64,000 nucleotides of DNA from Ambrosia x helenae (taxonomy: Eukaryota; Streptophyta; Magnoliopsida; Asterales; Asteraceae): contig CM061223.1 of the NCBI GenBank assembly GCA_030844895.1, positions 2,108,001-2,172,000 on the forward strand. The letters are read 5' to 3'. Below are positions 11,405 to 21,020 of this stretch, one piece after another. The notes beneath the pieces are model-generated. The model saw nothing but the letters and a program-made list of their open reading frames with translations, was not told where the DNA came from and ran no database searches. Positions within the stretch are counted from its first letter, which is position 1. The number at the start of each line of letters is the position of its first letter. The position numbers and the translations under genes are program-made.

Positions 11405-11625
11405 CTGTCTGCACGTTCGCCCAGTTTAAGTGGTCGAATGTGGAATTTTTCCACGTTCGCCCCTTTTTAGTGGTCGAATGTGGAACTTTTCCACATTCGC
11501 CCACTTTGTTTCCACGTTCGCCCCTTTTTAGTGGTCGAATGTGGAACTTTTCCACATTCGCCCACTTTGTTTCTACGTTCGCCCATTTTTCAAACCCCAT
11601 TTCCACATTCGCCAAAAGTTCCACA
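11405..11625. repeat. Inverted-repeat array next to TATA box of LTR
   Basis: Repeating units pair gtggtcgaatgtggaa with ttccacattcgccc and ccacgttcgccc, giving several short hairpins. On the minus strand, the direction of transcription, the array lies immediately upstream of the TATA-like box at 11397-11404, so it occupies the proximal U3 position and may act as an enhancer array. Confidence 0.8.
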
Positions 11626-12059
11626 TTCAGGTCATCAGCACATTTTTAACACATGTTAACAGCACTTTTAACACATGTTAACCTTTTTCCAGTTTGTCGT
11701 GTTTAACGCATTCTAACACATCTTAACACATAAGCATGCATCCATAGTCTATACTTAGTATGTTTAGGCACGTATAATCATTCGTACATCATTTAAGCAA
11801 GTATAAGCATACAATCCACCATACGACCCATAATCTACACATATACTAAATTAATTCATGTAATGTCACCAACAACGGGACCCGGTACTAATGTATTCTC
11901 AAAACGACTCCCAATGATCCTCCAGATCATTGGACCCTGGACAATCCTAATCTGACCCGACTCAACTAACCCAGTTAAGTTTGCTTATAAACGTTTCTCG
12001 CTAAGGTAGACTTACTAGATTTTTAAAAAGTTAGTTACCGAAAGTTGCCGGGTGTCACA

Positions 12060-12200
12060 TCATCCCCCTGTTGAAAGAATTTTCGTCCCGAAAATTTCCC
12101 AAAGTCGAGGAGAAAAAATAAATAAGAAGAAATTTTTTTTTTTTTTTTTTTTTTTTCCGGGTCGTCACAGCATCCCCCTGTTGAAAGGAATCTCGTCCCG
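12060..12200 (-). repeat. Duplicated polypurine tract / fossil LTR junction
   Basis: The phrase catccccctgttgaaag followed by tcgtcccga occurs twice, at about 12061 and 12174. The inner copy is preceded on the plus strand by ccgggtcgtcaca, which looks like the end of a different LTR. A T run (12128-12156) separates them. This suggests a second, older PPT-LTR junction just inside the active one. Confidence 0.65.
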
Positions 12201-13799
12201 AGATTCTTTCGGCTTCAACAGTAATGTGTGTCGACCTATGTGCCCAAGTAACGTCTCCCCAAAATACGACAAGTGAAGGTCATGAATCAAACGTGACAGT
12301 AACAACCGGGAAACCACTTTCCCCAATGTGAGTATGAGACAAAAGACCCCCGATGAAAGCCTACTGGAGCCTACTATGATCGGTATAACTAATCCACTGG
12401 TACCGTCCAAGTAGCATCCCCAAAGGACCCTCATCAACCCAAAGAATGAGAAACAGCGACCAAACCACAAAGAAAACACCCGAAACACGAACGCACAACG
12501 ATGCGGATAAAAGTATGACCAAAGCGTAACAAGAGATAAGAGAGAATACGTACGGGTAACAGTGTCTGGGTCCGCCTGGTTCTCCCTAGCACCAATCACA
12601 TAAGCATGAGCACGAGTCCACCGGCCACCGCCGTCCTTGTCCCCGTCCTTCCCCGCAGTCTCTGTGCCCCCTTGAGTCAACTTGGGACAGCTTCGCTTGA
12701 AGTGCCCCGCTTCCCCACAATGGAAGCAACCCTGGTTCCCCTGTGAAGCAGGGGTAGTAACAGCAGCAGTCTGAGTCGTCCCGGAGAGGTTGACCCTACA
12801 ATTCTTGGCAAGATGCCCCGTCTTCTGACAACGCTCACAGCGAAAGCTCTCACAAGTACCAAAATGATGAAACCCACAACGTCCACACTTAGGGCTTTTC
12901 CCAGCATAGCCCCCCTGTTTCTGGTCCGAGGCTGACCCAGAAGCCTCAGTCTTCTTCGCTGCCGGTTGTCGCTGAGTCCCCGATGAACCCTTATCCACGC
13001 TCTCCCACTTCCTCTTGTTCTCAGCCGGCGCCTTCACAGATGAGCCCCTAGGAGGCAAGACACCCTCAGCAATCTTCAAATTGGTCATCTTAGTAGCCGA
13101 CCGCACAGCCTCTAACATGGTAGTAGGATCCCTAGCAGACACCAGTCCCGCAATCTCTGGCACCAAACCCGCAAGATACTGCTCTATCCTCCTATACTCT
13201 GGTGTAGACAAACCTGGACACATCACAGCTAGCTCGTTGTGCCTGATCGTGTACTCCTCCACCTCAGAACCAATCATCTTAAGATTCCCATATTCCTGTT
13301 CCAACCTCTTAATCTCCTCACGTGGGCAATACTCCTCCTTCAACCTACGCACAAAATCCGCCCAAAGCATGGCGTTGGCCTCCCCAAGACCAAGTGTCTG
13401 TGTGACGCAGTTCCACCACGTCAAGGCGGCTCCTACAAAAGTCCCCGAAGCAAACTTCACCCAATCCGCCGCTGGAGTCTCACATAAAGCAAATACCGAC
13501 TCCGTCTTCTCCAACCACCTGAGTAACTCCACAGCTCCCTCCGTACCCTGGAAGCTGAGAGGCTGACAATCTTTAAACCGCTTATAGGCAACACCTGCCT
13601 GAACTGGAGGAGCAGCAGCACCCATGAAAGTCTGCTGGGCTGCCTGAAAAGCAGCTAGTGCAACGCCCAACTGTTGCTGCATCATCTCATTGAGCTCATC
13701 ATACGTCATAGTAATGTTACCACCACCTCTACCCCCACCACGGCGTCCACCTCCGCCACCACGGCGTCCACCTGTACGTCCACCAGCGCGACCAGACAT
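12165..13799 (-). CDS. Gag of gag-only Ty3/gypsy element 1 (pol missing)
   Basis: Starts at the ATG at 13799 (MSGRAGGRTGG); an upstream in-frame ATG at 13814 is possible. Order: Gly/Arg-rich N terminus; retrotransposon gag domain (about residues 70-220) with core features LLRWLEKTESVF, LTWWN and RRLKEEYCP; low-complexity linker; a Cys/His cluster CGRCGFHHFGTC; then two intact zinc knuckles CERCQKTGHLAKNC and CFHCGEAGHFKRSC. Homology stops after RAHAYVIGARENQADPDTVT, the point where the protease with its DSGA motif normally begins. The remaining ~140 residues are hydrophobic and unlike any pol domain, and the last codons are translated polypurine tract. Gag forms the particle and binds RNA; other proteins would have to come in trans. 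Confidence 0.88.
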   Translation of the reverse strand: MSGRAGGRTGGRRGGGGGRRGGGRGGGNITMTYDELNEMMQQQLGVALAAFQAAQQTFMGAAAPPVQAGVAYKRFKDCQPLSFQGTEGAVELLRWLEKTESVFALCETPAADWVKFASGTFVGAALTWWNCVTQTLGLGEANAMLWADFVRRLKEEYCPREEIKRLEQEYGNLKMIGSEVEEYTIRHNELAVMCPGLSTPEYRRIEQYLAGLVPEIAGLVSARDPTTMLEAVRSATKMTNLKIAEGVLPPRGSSVKAPAENKRKWESVDKGSSGTQRQPAAKKTEASGSASDQKQGGYAGKSPKCGRCGFHHFGTCESFRCERCQKTGHLAKNCRVNLSGTTQTAAVTTPASQGNQGCFHCGEAGHFKRSCPKLTQGGTETAGKDGDKDGGGRWTRAHAYVIGARENQADPDTVTRTYSLLSLVTLWSYFYPHRCAFVFRVFSLWFGRCFSFFGLMRVLWGCYLDGTSGLVIPIIVGSSRLSSGVFCLILTLGKVVSRLLLSRLIHDLHLSYFGETLLGHIGRHTLLLKPKESRDEIPFNRGML

Positions 13800-14303
13800 G
13801 TTCTGCCAGAACATGAGACGAGACACTCAGTACCACAAACAAACCAAGCTACGAGTGACCAAACGAACTCAGAATGCGGTTCCAGCATGACCATTAGTCC
13901 GAACACAAAGTCCACCAAGATTTTCATGCATTTCGATTTATGATTTCGTGTGCACCCGAAATAACAAATCGCTCTACATGGTCCCCTAGGCGTGCTCTGA
14001 GCTAGAACTTCAAGTCACCCGATACCCACATCCCAAAATGATATAACCAACTTAAAAGATCAATAAAGAAATCCCCTCGGCTGTAACCCCGAGAAGAAAA
14101 TAAAGTGAGGCTAGGAATAACCAAGGATAAGGTAGGTAATGTGACACTGTGTAGTAAGGAGACCGACACCCCGACAAGGTTAGTATGTTTACTCAAAAGA
14201 CATGACTCAAATGCATGTGACCGTCTAGTGTGTGTGACTCGGCTATAGTCTAGACTCTACATGCAGTCCTAGTTCACTATAACCATTGGCTCTGATACCA
14301 ATC
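13800..14303 (-). other. Leader of gag-only element 1
   Basis: About 500 bases between primer site and gag start. No gene is supported. Confidence 0.6.
14283..14303 (-). promoter_or_regulatory. Primer-binding site, initiator-Met type
   Basis: On the minus strand, gattggtatcagagccaat starts right after the 5' LTR. TGGTATCAGAGC is the usual initiator-Met tRNA primer site of plant LTR elements. Confidence 0.85.
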
Positions 14304-17031
14304 TGTCACACCCTCAAATTTCCACCTGCGGAGTTCTACCGCGAGGCGTGTGACATACCAGGATCCAAGTCAACGGTCACAATAAACGACGTCTAAATGT
14401 AAAAACATACGTAAACAAAACCATGCATAAGTTTAAAACCAACATTCAATAGTGCGGAAGCATTTTAAAGTTTACAAAAGTCATGCATAAATAAACATAA
14501 GTTCAAAAGTTCATAATCCCAAAACGTGCAGATGAAACCCTAGACACGAGACGACTCCAGTGCGACCACGTGCGCCTATCCATATGCTGCTACCTTAGCG
14601 ACCTGAGAAAAACATGCTAAAAGAGTCAACATATAATGCTGGTGAGTTCACAGGTTTTAATTAAACGTTTACAGTGATCCTTCAAAATGTTACCATCACA
14701 ATTACTACTATGCTTGTGAGAACGCCAAACCAGGCGCAGAATGAGATACTCATACGGGTGAAACCATTACTGACTAAGCCGTGTGTTACCCTTAGTTCCT
14801 ATGGGCTACCGTCATCGCCGGTAGACCTTGTTTTGTTAGAGACAATATGCACCCGCCCGGTCCAACCGTCGAGTGGGGTTTGTCAGTTCCCAATAGCGCT
14901 ATCCATATTTCCCCGCCATATACCCATGTTAGTGGTTTCAAGGGATTTTCGATGAACCGTATAGTAAGATAAGTAAGCCATAGTATAACGTGATAACAAG
15001 TCATAAGTCATAAGAGTTTAACAAGTCATAAGTCATAAAAGAGTTTGTAAGCATGTTTCTCACCCCGAAGGTAAAAACTGTAAAATGTGGGGCCGTGAAC
15101 TCACCTTAGATAACGTTCCTCGAATATGTGTAAAGATGTTTAGCCCGTGACAATCCCTCTACCGAAGATCTATCAAAATGTTCACATAAGTATTCCGACT
15201 AATAACCATAAGGTTATCTAGTCCCCGATTGTCCAGATCATAACCAAGTATGTTTTAAAACGTGTTTAAATGTTTAACCGACACACTAGACCGACCCGAC
15301 ATCCCGTTGGTGACCCATTACCCTAACTAATCAAGTACACATAGGTTACATGCAAGGTTCAAGCATAAAACACTTAGTTTGTATCAAAAATCTCATTTTT
15401 GTTAACACAGGGTCGAATGTAGTTGTAAGTGGTCGAAGGTGACTTGAACTGGTCGAATGTGGGTTCGAACTTCCACCTTCGCCCCTTTTTCTTCCACCTT
15501 CGCCCCCTTGTGGTACCTTCGCCCCTTTTTCTTCCAGGTTCGACCCCTGGATTCCACCTTCGCCCGTTCGACTGGCCGAAGGTGTTCCAGGTTCGACCCT
15601 GTTGTGTTGTTTACTCAAAAACGCATCCAAAAACATCCGAAAACATCACGAAACATCATGAGTTACAGCAGTCAAGCATCATTAACATATTCCTACGAAA
15701 CCCTACCAATTTTACCCCAAAATTTATCCGTTTTACAAGTTTCCTAAAATAGCAAATTATGGAGATGTCACATCATCATGCATGCAAATATTACCCAATT
15801 AGGAAACTTTCTGAAATCGATTAAAAATCAGTTTATCATACTCGGATCATCATGAACAAGAAACCCCTATCATAACCTTATCATAATCATCCCAAAAACA
15901 ACCCTAAATCTAACTAAAAACTCCTTTAATCATCAAAACACCATCAACAATCAAAGGTAACACGTTTCAATCATAACCCATCATTAATAACAGCCCTAGG
16001 TTGTTGTTATCTCATCTATATAACAAATAATCATCAAACAATGCTTAATACCACATAAACACATGTTAAATTGTATGAAAACTCATTGTTTATGAATAGG
16101 TTTTATTTAGAAAGATATTAGGAAGGTTTTTACCCATAAAACATGTTGATATCAGATCTGGACCCTTGGGGTTTAGATTAAAACAAGTCAAAATTGTTTA
16201 AAAAGGATTTGTAATGAAGAACACACCTTAGATTTTCACTTGTAATGATTTAGAGAGTTAGGTTATGAAAAACAAGCTCAAAAACTCCTTCCCCAATGAT
16301 AATAGCTGATAGAGAGTGTTTGGAGGCGTTTAGGGTTTGTGAAATGGTGAAAAATGGCTAAGGATGGTATTTATACTGTCTGCACGTTCGCCCAGTTTAA
16401 GTGGTCGAATGTGGAATTTTTCCACGTTCGCCCCTTTTTAGTGGTCGAATGTGGAACTTTTCCACATTCGCCCACTTTGTTTCCACGTTCGCCCCTTTTT
16501 AGTGGTCGAATGTGGAACTTTTCCACATTCGCCCACTTTGTTTCTACGTTCGCCCATTTTTCAAACCCCATTTCCACATTCGCCCAAAAGTTCCACATTC
16601 AGGTCATCAGCACATTTTTAACACATGTTAACAGCACTTTTAACACATGTTAACCTTTTTCCAGTTTGTCGTGTTTAACGCATTCTAACACATCTTAACA
16701 CATAAGCATGCATCCATAGTCTATACTTAGTATGTTTAGGCACGTATAATCATTCGTACATCATTTAAGCAAGTATAAGCATACAATCCACCATACGACC
16801 CATAATCTACACATATACTAAATTAATTCATGTAATGTCACCAACAACGGGACCCGGTACTAATGTATTCTCAAAACGACTCCCAATGATCCTCCAGATC
16901 ATTGGACCCTGGACAATCCTAATCTGACCCGACTCAACTAACCCAGTTAAGTTTGCTTATAAACGTTTCTCGCTAAGGTAGACTTACTAGATTTTTAAAA
17001 AGTTAGTTACCGAAAGTTGCCGGGTGTCACA
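14304..17031 (-). repeat. 5' LTR (minus orientation) of gag-only element 1
   Basis: 2728 bp and essentially identical to 9333-12059, so the insertion is very recent. It is followed on the plus strand by the target duplication CGTTG at 17032-17036. Confidence 0.92.
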
Positions 17032-17036
17032 CGTTG

Positions 17037-17304
17037 TGTGTGTGTGTATAAACTGTAAAGAGAGAGTAGTGGGATAAAAGGCTTTTCCACATGAAACATT
17101 AAGTAAATAAATAGGAAAATTAGTTATATATATAATTCAGGAAATGAAAGATAAAAGGTGGATGGCTTTCAATGTTTGGACTTGTATTTAGTTGACATGG
17201 CTTGACTGTTACATGTTCACGCCATTTCGCCTCTTTTACTTATTTGTGCATTCATGTTTTTAAGAATATTTTTAGCTGTTAGTTTTTCGTTTTTTTTCTT
17301 ACAG
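17037..17304. other. Former upstream region of LysM gene, then intron-like DNA
   Basis: Before the gag-only element inserted, this was continuous with 9327 and so was upstream of the minus-strand LysM gene. It starts with a (GT)n run. The end, from about 17275, looks like an intron tail: a T-rich stretch followed by ttacag, leading into the Argonaute-like exon. Confidence 0.5.
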
Positions 17305-17388
17305 ATGGTTGCTTCAATGGATTGGCCCCAAGTTAACAAATACAAAGCTTTGGTATCTACACAACCACATAGGCAGGAGATTATTTAA
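17305..17388 (+). pseudogene. Argonaute PIWI-domain exon fragment
   Basis: After a clear 3' splice site (tttttttcttacag), 27 codons read with VASMDWPQVNKYKALVSTQ and PHRQEII, then TAA, then DLYTKRDNN. This matches the plant AGO1/AGO5/AGO10-clade PIWI segment VVASMDWPEVTKY...HREEIIQDLY, in which the stop occupies the place of the conserved Gln (CAA to TAA by one C-to-T change). A second stop follows 10 codons later. No other Argonaute exon was recognised nearby, so this is an isolated exon. PIWI is the slicer and guide-binding half of Argonaute, but this fragment lacks the catalytic residues. It lies about 640 bases upstream of a Helitron-like 3' end, which suggests gene-fragment capture. Confidence 0.8.
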
Positions 17389-18025
17389 GACTTGTACACC
17401 AAAAGGGATAACAACCATTGAGGCTTGATAAAGTAAGGTTTAATTGCTTTCATTAAGTTTGTTGGTTTCGACCTCAGTTGGATGGATTTTTGTTGTTTCG
17501 ATTACATAGCAACATTATTGTTTTCTTATGGTGTTTTTATGGCTGATCATTTTATTGCTTTGGACATTATGCATCGACTTTGGTGATTTTGTTTACCGAA
17601 AGCCTGATTTCTCTTCATTTGGTCTGGTATGTAAGACATGGTATGTAAGTTGTCTGTGAAGGGGTTACTAATTATTTGCTTCTAACGCATTGGTTTAGAA
17701 CGTTATTAACATTGGTGCTTTCTTTTAGATTGTCTAATGTTAGTTGGCTGATTTCTTTTCGGTCAGTTTGCTTTGTCTCATAAGTTATGTTAGTTTTGCT
17801 GTCTTTCTTCGACACTTTTTTTATAACTGACAATCGTTTTGGTCTTTGGTTAGCAGATGTTTTGGATGCGCTGCTGAGAGAAGGGTTATTCTTGGATCAC
17901 GGGTTGTGAATTCAAGTTCGCATCATACATGCCTGACATGTTGAGTTGTAATTATCATGTTATTGATTATAAGGTTTCGTATAATTTTGTTGTACAACCC
18001 GTCCGACGGATGGGTATAAAACTAG
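17389..18025 (+). mobile_element. Helitron-like 3' end
   Basis: The segment ends with an imperfect GC-rich hairpin (acccgtccg / cggatgggt, 17997-18015), then ataaaa and CTAG at 18022-18025, followed by T. Hairpin plus CTRR with insertion before T is the Helitron 3' signature. No 5'-TC end, Rep or helicase was located, so only this terminus is called. The body is T-rich intron-like DNA with the Argonaute exon inside. Confidence 0.6.
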
Positions 18026-18195
18026 TTCGAATTATTGACCCATTAAGTTCCTGATTATGTGCAGTCTTCAATTCTGTTGTGATGCTCCTGATTCAGTCTT
18101 GTACAGAAGTCGGTTCTTGTTGACCCATATCCTATCTATTACAATGTACTAATAACTAATGTTTACATTTAACAATATACATACTAATAATTACA
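18026..18195. repeat. Degenerate LTR-like remnant
   Basis: Shares its wording and order with the tail of the solo LTR at 18619-19288 (gacccatat, ctataactaatg-like phrases, AT-rich end). It is probably a decayed relative of that LTR, cut at the Helitron end. No gene. Confidence 0.4.
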
Positions 18196-19380
18196 TACAA
18201 CTATAAAAGTATAGTTTATAATTCCAAGGGGTTTACTAGCACGCCATGTTGTTTCTTTTGGAAATGGTTGTCGAGTTTGCTTAGAAATTAAACACCCTTC
18301 ACACAGTTCAGTTTGGTGTTTAATATGTGGCACTCCTTCTACCAGTTCTTTAGTTGCCAGTGACTCAAGAGTCCTAAAATTAATGTGACCTAACCTTGCA
18401 TGCCAAACCCAACTTTCATTATCCAAATTTGCAAGTAGGCATACTGGTTTGGTGATTTTCAACATAATTTTGTAAAGCCTATTACTAGACCTTTGCACTT
18501 TCATAACCAAGTTCCCATTTTCATTAAACACTCTAAGATACTCTTGCTTCATAGTTACCTCGTACCCATCTTCCGTCATTTGGCCTAGACTCATAACATT
18601 ACTACGGAGTGCAGGAATTGTTGGCCCCTCAGAATAGAATTTTGCAGCGGACTATTGTATTAATCAAAACACAAGAATAATTCGGATAATTGAACACACG
18701 AATTTAGGACAGAAAATATATATGTATTAATGATAATGTTTCGAAACAGGAGGTTTACAGAAAAACAGAAAGATTACAAAGGATTTACAAGGAAGTTTTT
18801 GGATTGTAATATGAACAATCTTGATAAGAAACAAATGAAACATAAGAATCCTATTTATACTTTACGAACAGGTGTGTTTATGACAGTTATGTTTGAAACA
18901 ATGTGTTGTTTCAACCATGTGTAACTGTCAACCGGTGTGAATGTTTTGGCGGCAAACAACTACTTAAACTGTAAGGGTATTTTGGTACTTTCACACCATG
19001 TCCCGCCTGTTTTGAATGAAGATAGCTGCTGTTCCTTCGATGATAATTAATCCGTTTTGTTTCCTGATCATATGCAGCCATCGAACAGATTTAATCTTAA
19101 TGTTTGCAGCCTTGTTTCCACTTGTTTTGACCCATATGCAGAATTTTTGATCTATAACTAATGTATCCTATGTCTAGTTTCTTATCTAATTACTAACATA
19201 CTATTACATACATACATAAATACATAAAACACATGTTCAAATGCACATTATAAATCAGAAAACATAAAGTTATATTTACTTTCTAACAGGAATGTAGTAA
19301 ACATTTGGGACACACAAATGATCGCCATTTTTACACATGAACAGAATTGAAAATGATGCATAATAATAAACTAAAACAAA
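18196..19380 (-). pseudogene. Copia pol fragment (GAG-pre-integrase), split by a solo LTR
   Basis: Minus strand. The lower part (18196-18613) encodes the copia segment before integrase: SLGQMTEDGYEV, then WHARLGHINFRTLESLA and CEGCLISKQTRQPFP, which is the HHCC zinc-binding region. The upper part (19294-19380) supplies the preceding residues CKNGDHLCVPNVYY. The two join in frame if the solo LTR and one copy of the duplicated GGAAT are removed. Homology stops after RASKPL near 18222, where the integrase core should begin, so the piece is truncated at both ends. Non-functional. Confidence 0.85.
18619..19288. mobile_element. Solo LTR, copia type
   Basis: 670 bp beginning TGTTGG and ending TAACA, flanked by the target duplication GGAAT (18614-18618 and 19289-19293). 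It interrupts the copia pol fragment exactly. No internal region remains, so it arose by LTR-LTR recombination. It has a TATA-like stretch (cctatttatac) near 18852. Confidence 0.88.
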
Positions 19381-19473
19381 CAAACAAACTGCCAACTAAC
19401 CAGCTGATCCAGTTGCTTATTTGACCCGTGACCCGTTTGACCCGACCCATCAAGATTATCCAACACTACCAAG

Positions 19474-20682
19474 TCAAGACACAGCTTGGTCACTGTTTAA
19501 AAAACCCTCGGAGCTCCTAGGAATTGAACTCAAAGATGCCTTACACCTTTGTGTTAACAATAAGAATCTTGCTGGATTTCCAACAAAAGCGTCACATGCA
19601 ACGTACACATGATGACGATAATATGGGAAGAAGCTGGAAAAGCTAAGCTCTTCTTTTACCGTGTACATCCCTTCCACACCCACCCAGACTCCACCGCGTG
19701 AGTCAAGTTCATCGAACAACATTCTTAGCTCTTCCATTGATAAGAAGTTAGCTGTTGATTTGAAATCGATTCGGTCCAACGACTCATAAGTAGTTGTGAC
19801 CGGAAATCCCGGGTTTGAGGAATAGGTTCTAAGATTAGTCGAGCTGTTAACTCGCAAGTGTAACTTGAAAGTTACCTGTTCAGCAACTAACCTGGCGAAT
19901 CTTTGATGAGTCCACCGTGTCACCAATCCCACATCTGAACTGAGCAACGCATAATCATCCTTTAAAATTAAAGGAACCGTGGACTCGTTGGTGGAAAATG
20001 ACGGTGATGCAGCAAGATAATACAAATGATCAATTTTAATCACCTCTAATGTTGCAGGTTGATTTTGCAATATTAGCTTTCCCATAACAAAAAACATGAC
20101 CAGGATAATCATGGCCGTAAATAAACCAGCTCCAATAATAGATACTAGGTACCTATGGCGGCGAAGCGCCATTAGGAGTCGGTTTATGTTGTTGACAACC
20201 ATTGTTCTGTTGGTGTCAACGACAACAACAGTGTTGGTGTCAACAACATTTAGAGACAAAGATGGTGTAGGCATAGTTGTTGTAGTAGAAGATGGTGCCA
20301 TACACGAAGGTGCAGCCATAGTTGATGCCATACACGAAGGTGCAGACATGGATGATGCCATACACGAAGAAGAAACAGCCATAGTTGATGCCATACACGA
20401 AGGTGCAGACATGGATGATGCCATACACGAAGAAGCAGCAGCCATAGTTGATGCCATACACGAAGGTGCAGACATGGATGATGCCATACACGAAGAAGCA
20501 TCAGCCATAGTTGATGCCATACACGAAGGTGCAGACATGGATGATGCCATACACAAAGAAGAAGCAGCCATAGTTGATGCCATACACGAAGGTGCAGACA
20601 TGGATGATGCCATACACGAAGAAGAAGCAGCCATAGTTGATGCCATACACAAAGGTGCAGATATGGATGGAGATGTAGACAT
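19474..20682 (-). CDS. Single-pass membrane protein with Met/Ala/Ser/Cys repeat, family unknown
   Basis: From the ATG at 20682 the protein has 402 residues; the frame stays open up to an ATG at 20883 (469 residues), so the true start is uncertain. Order: a repeat region of five alternating pairs of MASTMAxSSSC and MASSMSAPSC (period 21 residues); a Thr/Pro-rich linker; a basic stretch (LLMALRRHRY); one transmembrane helix (IIGAGLFTAMIILVMFFVMG); and a C-terminal domain of about 200 residues (LEVIKIDHLYYLAA onward). The layout resembles LEA14/NDR1-HIN1-like membrane proteins, but no diagnostic motif is clear. It is uninterrupted and may be a real host gene. The opposite strand is also open through the repeat. 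Confidence 0.6.
   Translation of the reverse strand: MSTSPSISAPLCMASTMAASSSCMASSMSAPSCMASTMAASSLCMASSMSAPSCMASTMADASSCMASSMSAPSCMASTMAAASSCMASSMSAPSCMASTMAVSSSCMASSMSAPSCMASTMAAPSCMAPSSTTTTMPTPSLSLNVVDTNTVVVVDTNRTMVVNNINRLLMALRRHRYLVSIIGAGLFTAMIILVMFFVMGKLILQNQPATLEVIKIDHLYYLAASPSFSTNESTVPLILKDDYALLSSDVGLVTRWTHQRFARLVAEQVTFKLHLRVNSSTNLRTYSSNPGFPVTTTYESLDRIDFKSTANFLSMEELRMLFDELDSRGGVWVGVEGMYTVKEELSFSSFFPYYRHHVYVACDAFVGNPARFLLLTQRCKASLSSIPRSSEGFLNSDQAVS
20285..20670. repeat. 63-bp coding minisatellite
   Basis: About five tandem copies of a 63-bp unit, itself two related halves each containing gatgccatacacgaag. Because 63 is divisible by three, copy-number changes keep the frame. Both strands are open through it. 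Confidence 0.9.
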
Positions 20683-20977
20683 TGTGAAGATCGATGATGG
20701 TGTGTGAAAGTTTAGATAATGGTGCAAGATGGTGATTACTCGTGAGTTGTGAATGAAGTTGATAATTGAAAGGATATGTTTCTTTTTGAATTTGGAAACC
20801 GACTCTTTTTCTATAGGTTCAATACGCCTTCCTTTTTTTCCATATATGGGGTGAAGATTGCGATCACTCATTATGAAAGCCATGCAACCGGCTTGACCGG
20901 TAAAAGAAAGACATGCAAAGGAAAAGATTAATAGACCCTATTATTGACTTCTATTCATGTATCCTCACAGACGCTGT

Positions 20978-20984
<7 letters not shown>

Positions 20985-21014
<30 letters not shown>
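20985..21014. repeat. (TA)n microsatellite
   Basis: About 15 TA units directly before the sequence agggtttggttaaaat. Such TA tracts often sit at the edge of this kind of element. Confidence 0.8.

Positions 21015-21020
<6 letters not shown>

Larger units (their letters stand above)
9333..12059 (-). repeat. 3' LTR (minus orientation) of gag-only element 1
   Basis: 2727 bp, TGTCACACCC to GGGTGTCACA on the plus strand. Compared by eye with 14304-17031, the only difference found is one missing C near 11610. It contains no gene; short open frames are shadows. A minus-strand TATA-like box (TATAAATA) lies at 11397-11404. Confidence 0.92.
9333..17031 (-). mobile_element. Gag-only Ty3/gypsy retrotransposon (TR-GAG type), complete
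   Basis: A 7.7-kb element read on the minus strand, with LTRs at 9333-12059 and 14304-17031 and the target duplication CGTTG at 9328-9332 and 17032-17036. The primer-binding site next to the minus-strand 5' LTR reads ttggtatcagagcc, an initiator-Met tRNA type. The polypurine tract (caacagggggatga on the minus strand) abuts the 3' LTR. The interior encodes only gag; protease, RT, RNase H and integrase are absent. The gag style and primer fit chromovirus-type (Tekay/Del-like) elements. It sits just upstream of the LysM gene. Confidence 0.92.

Noticed and set aside
13015..13566. Plus-strand 183-residue frame
   Set aside because: Antisense to the gag domain of the gag-only element, with no domain of its own.
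20096..20707. Plus-strand 203-residue frame with AIVDAIHEGADMDD repeats
   Set aside because: It is the complement of the minus-strand minisatellite. The minus frame extends far beyond the repeat with a transmembrane helix and a long C-terminal domain, so it is preferred.
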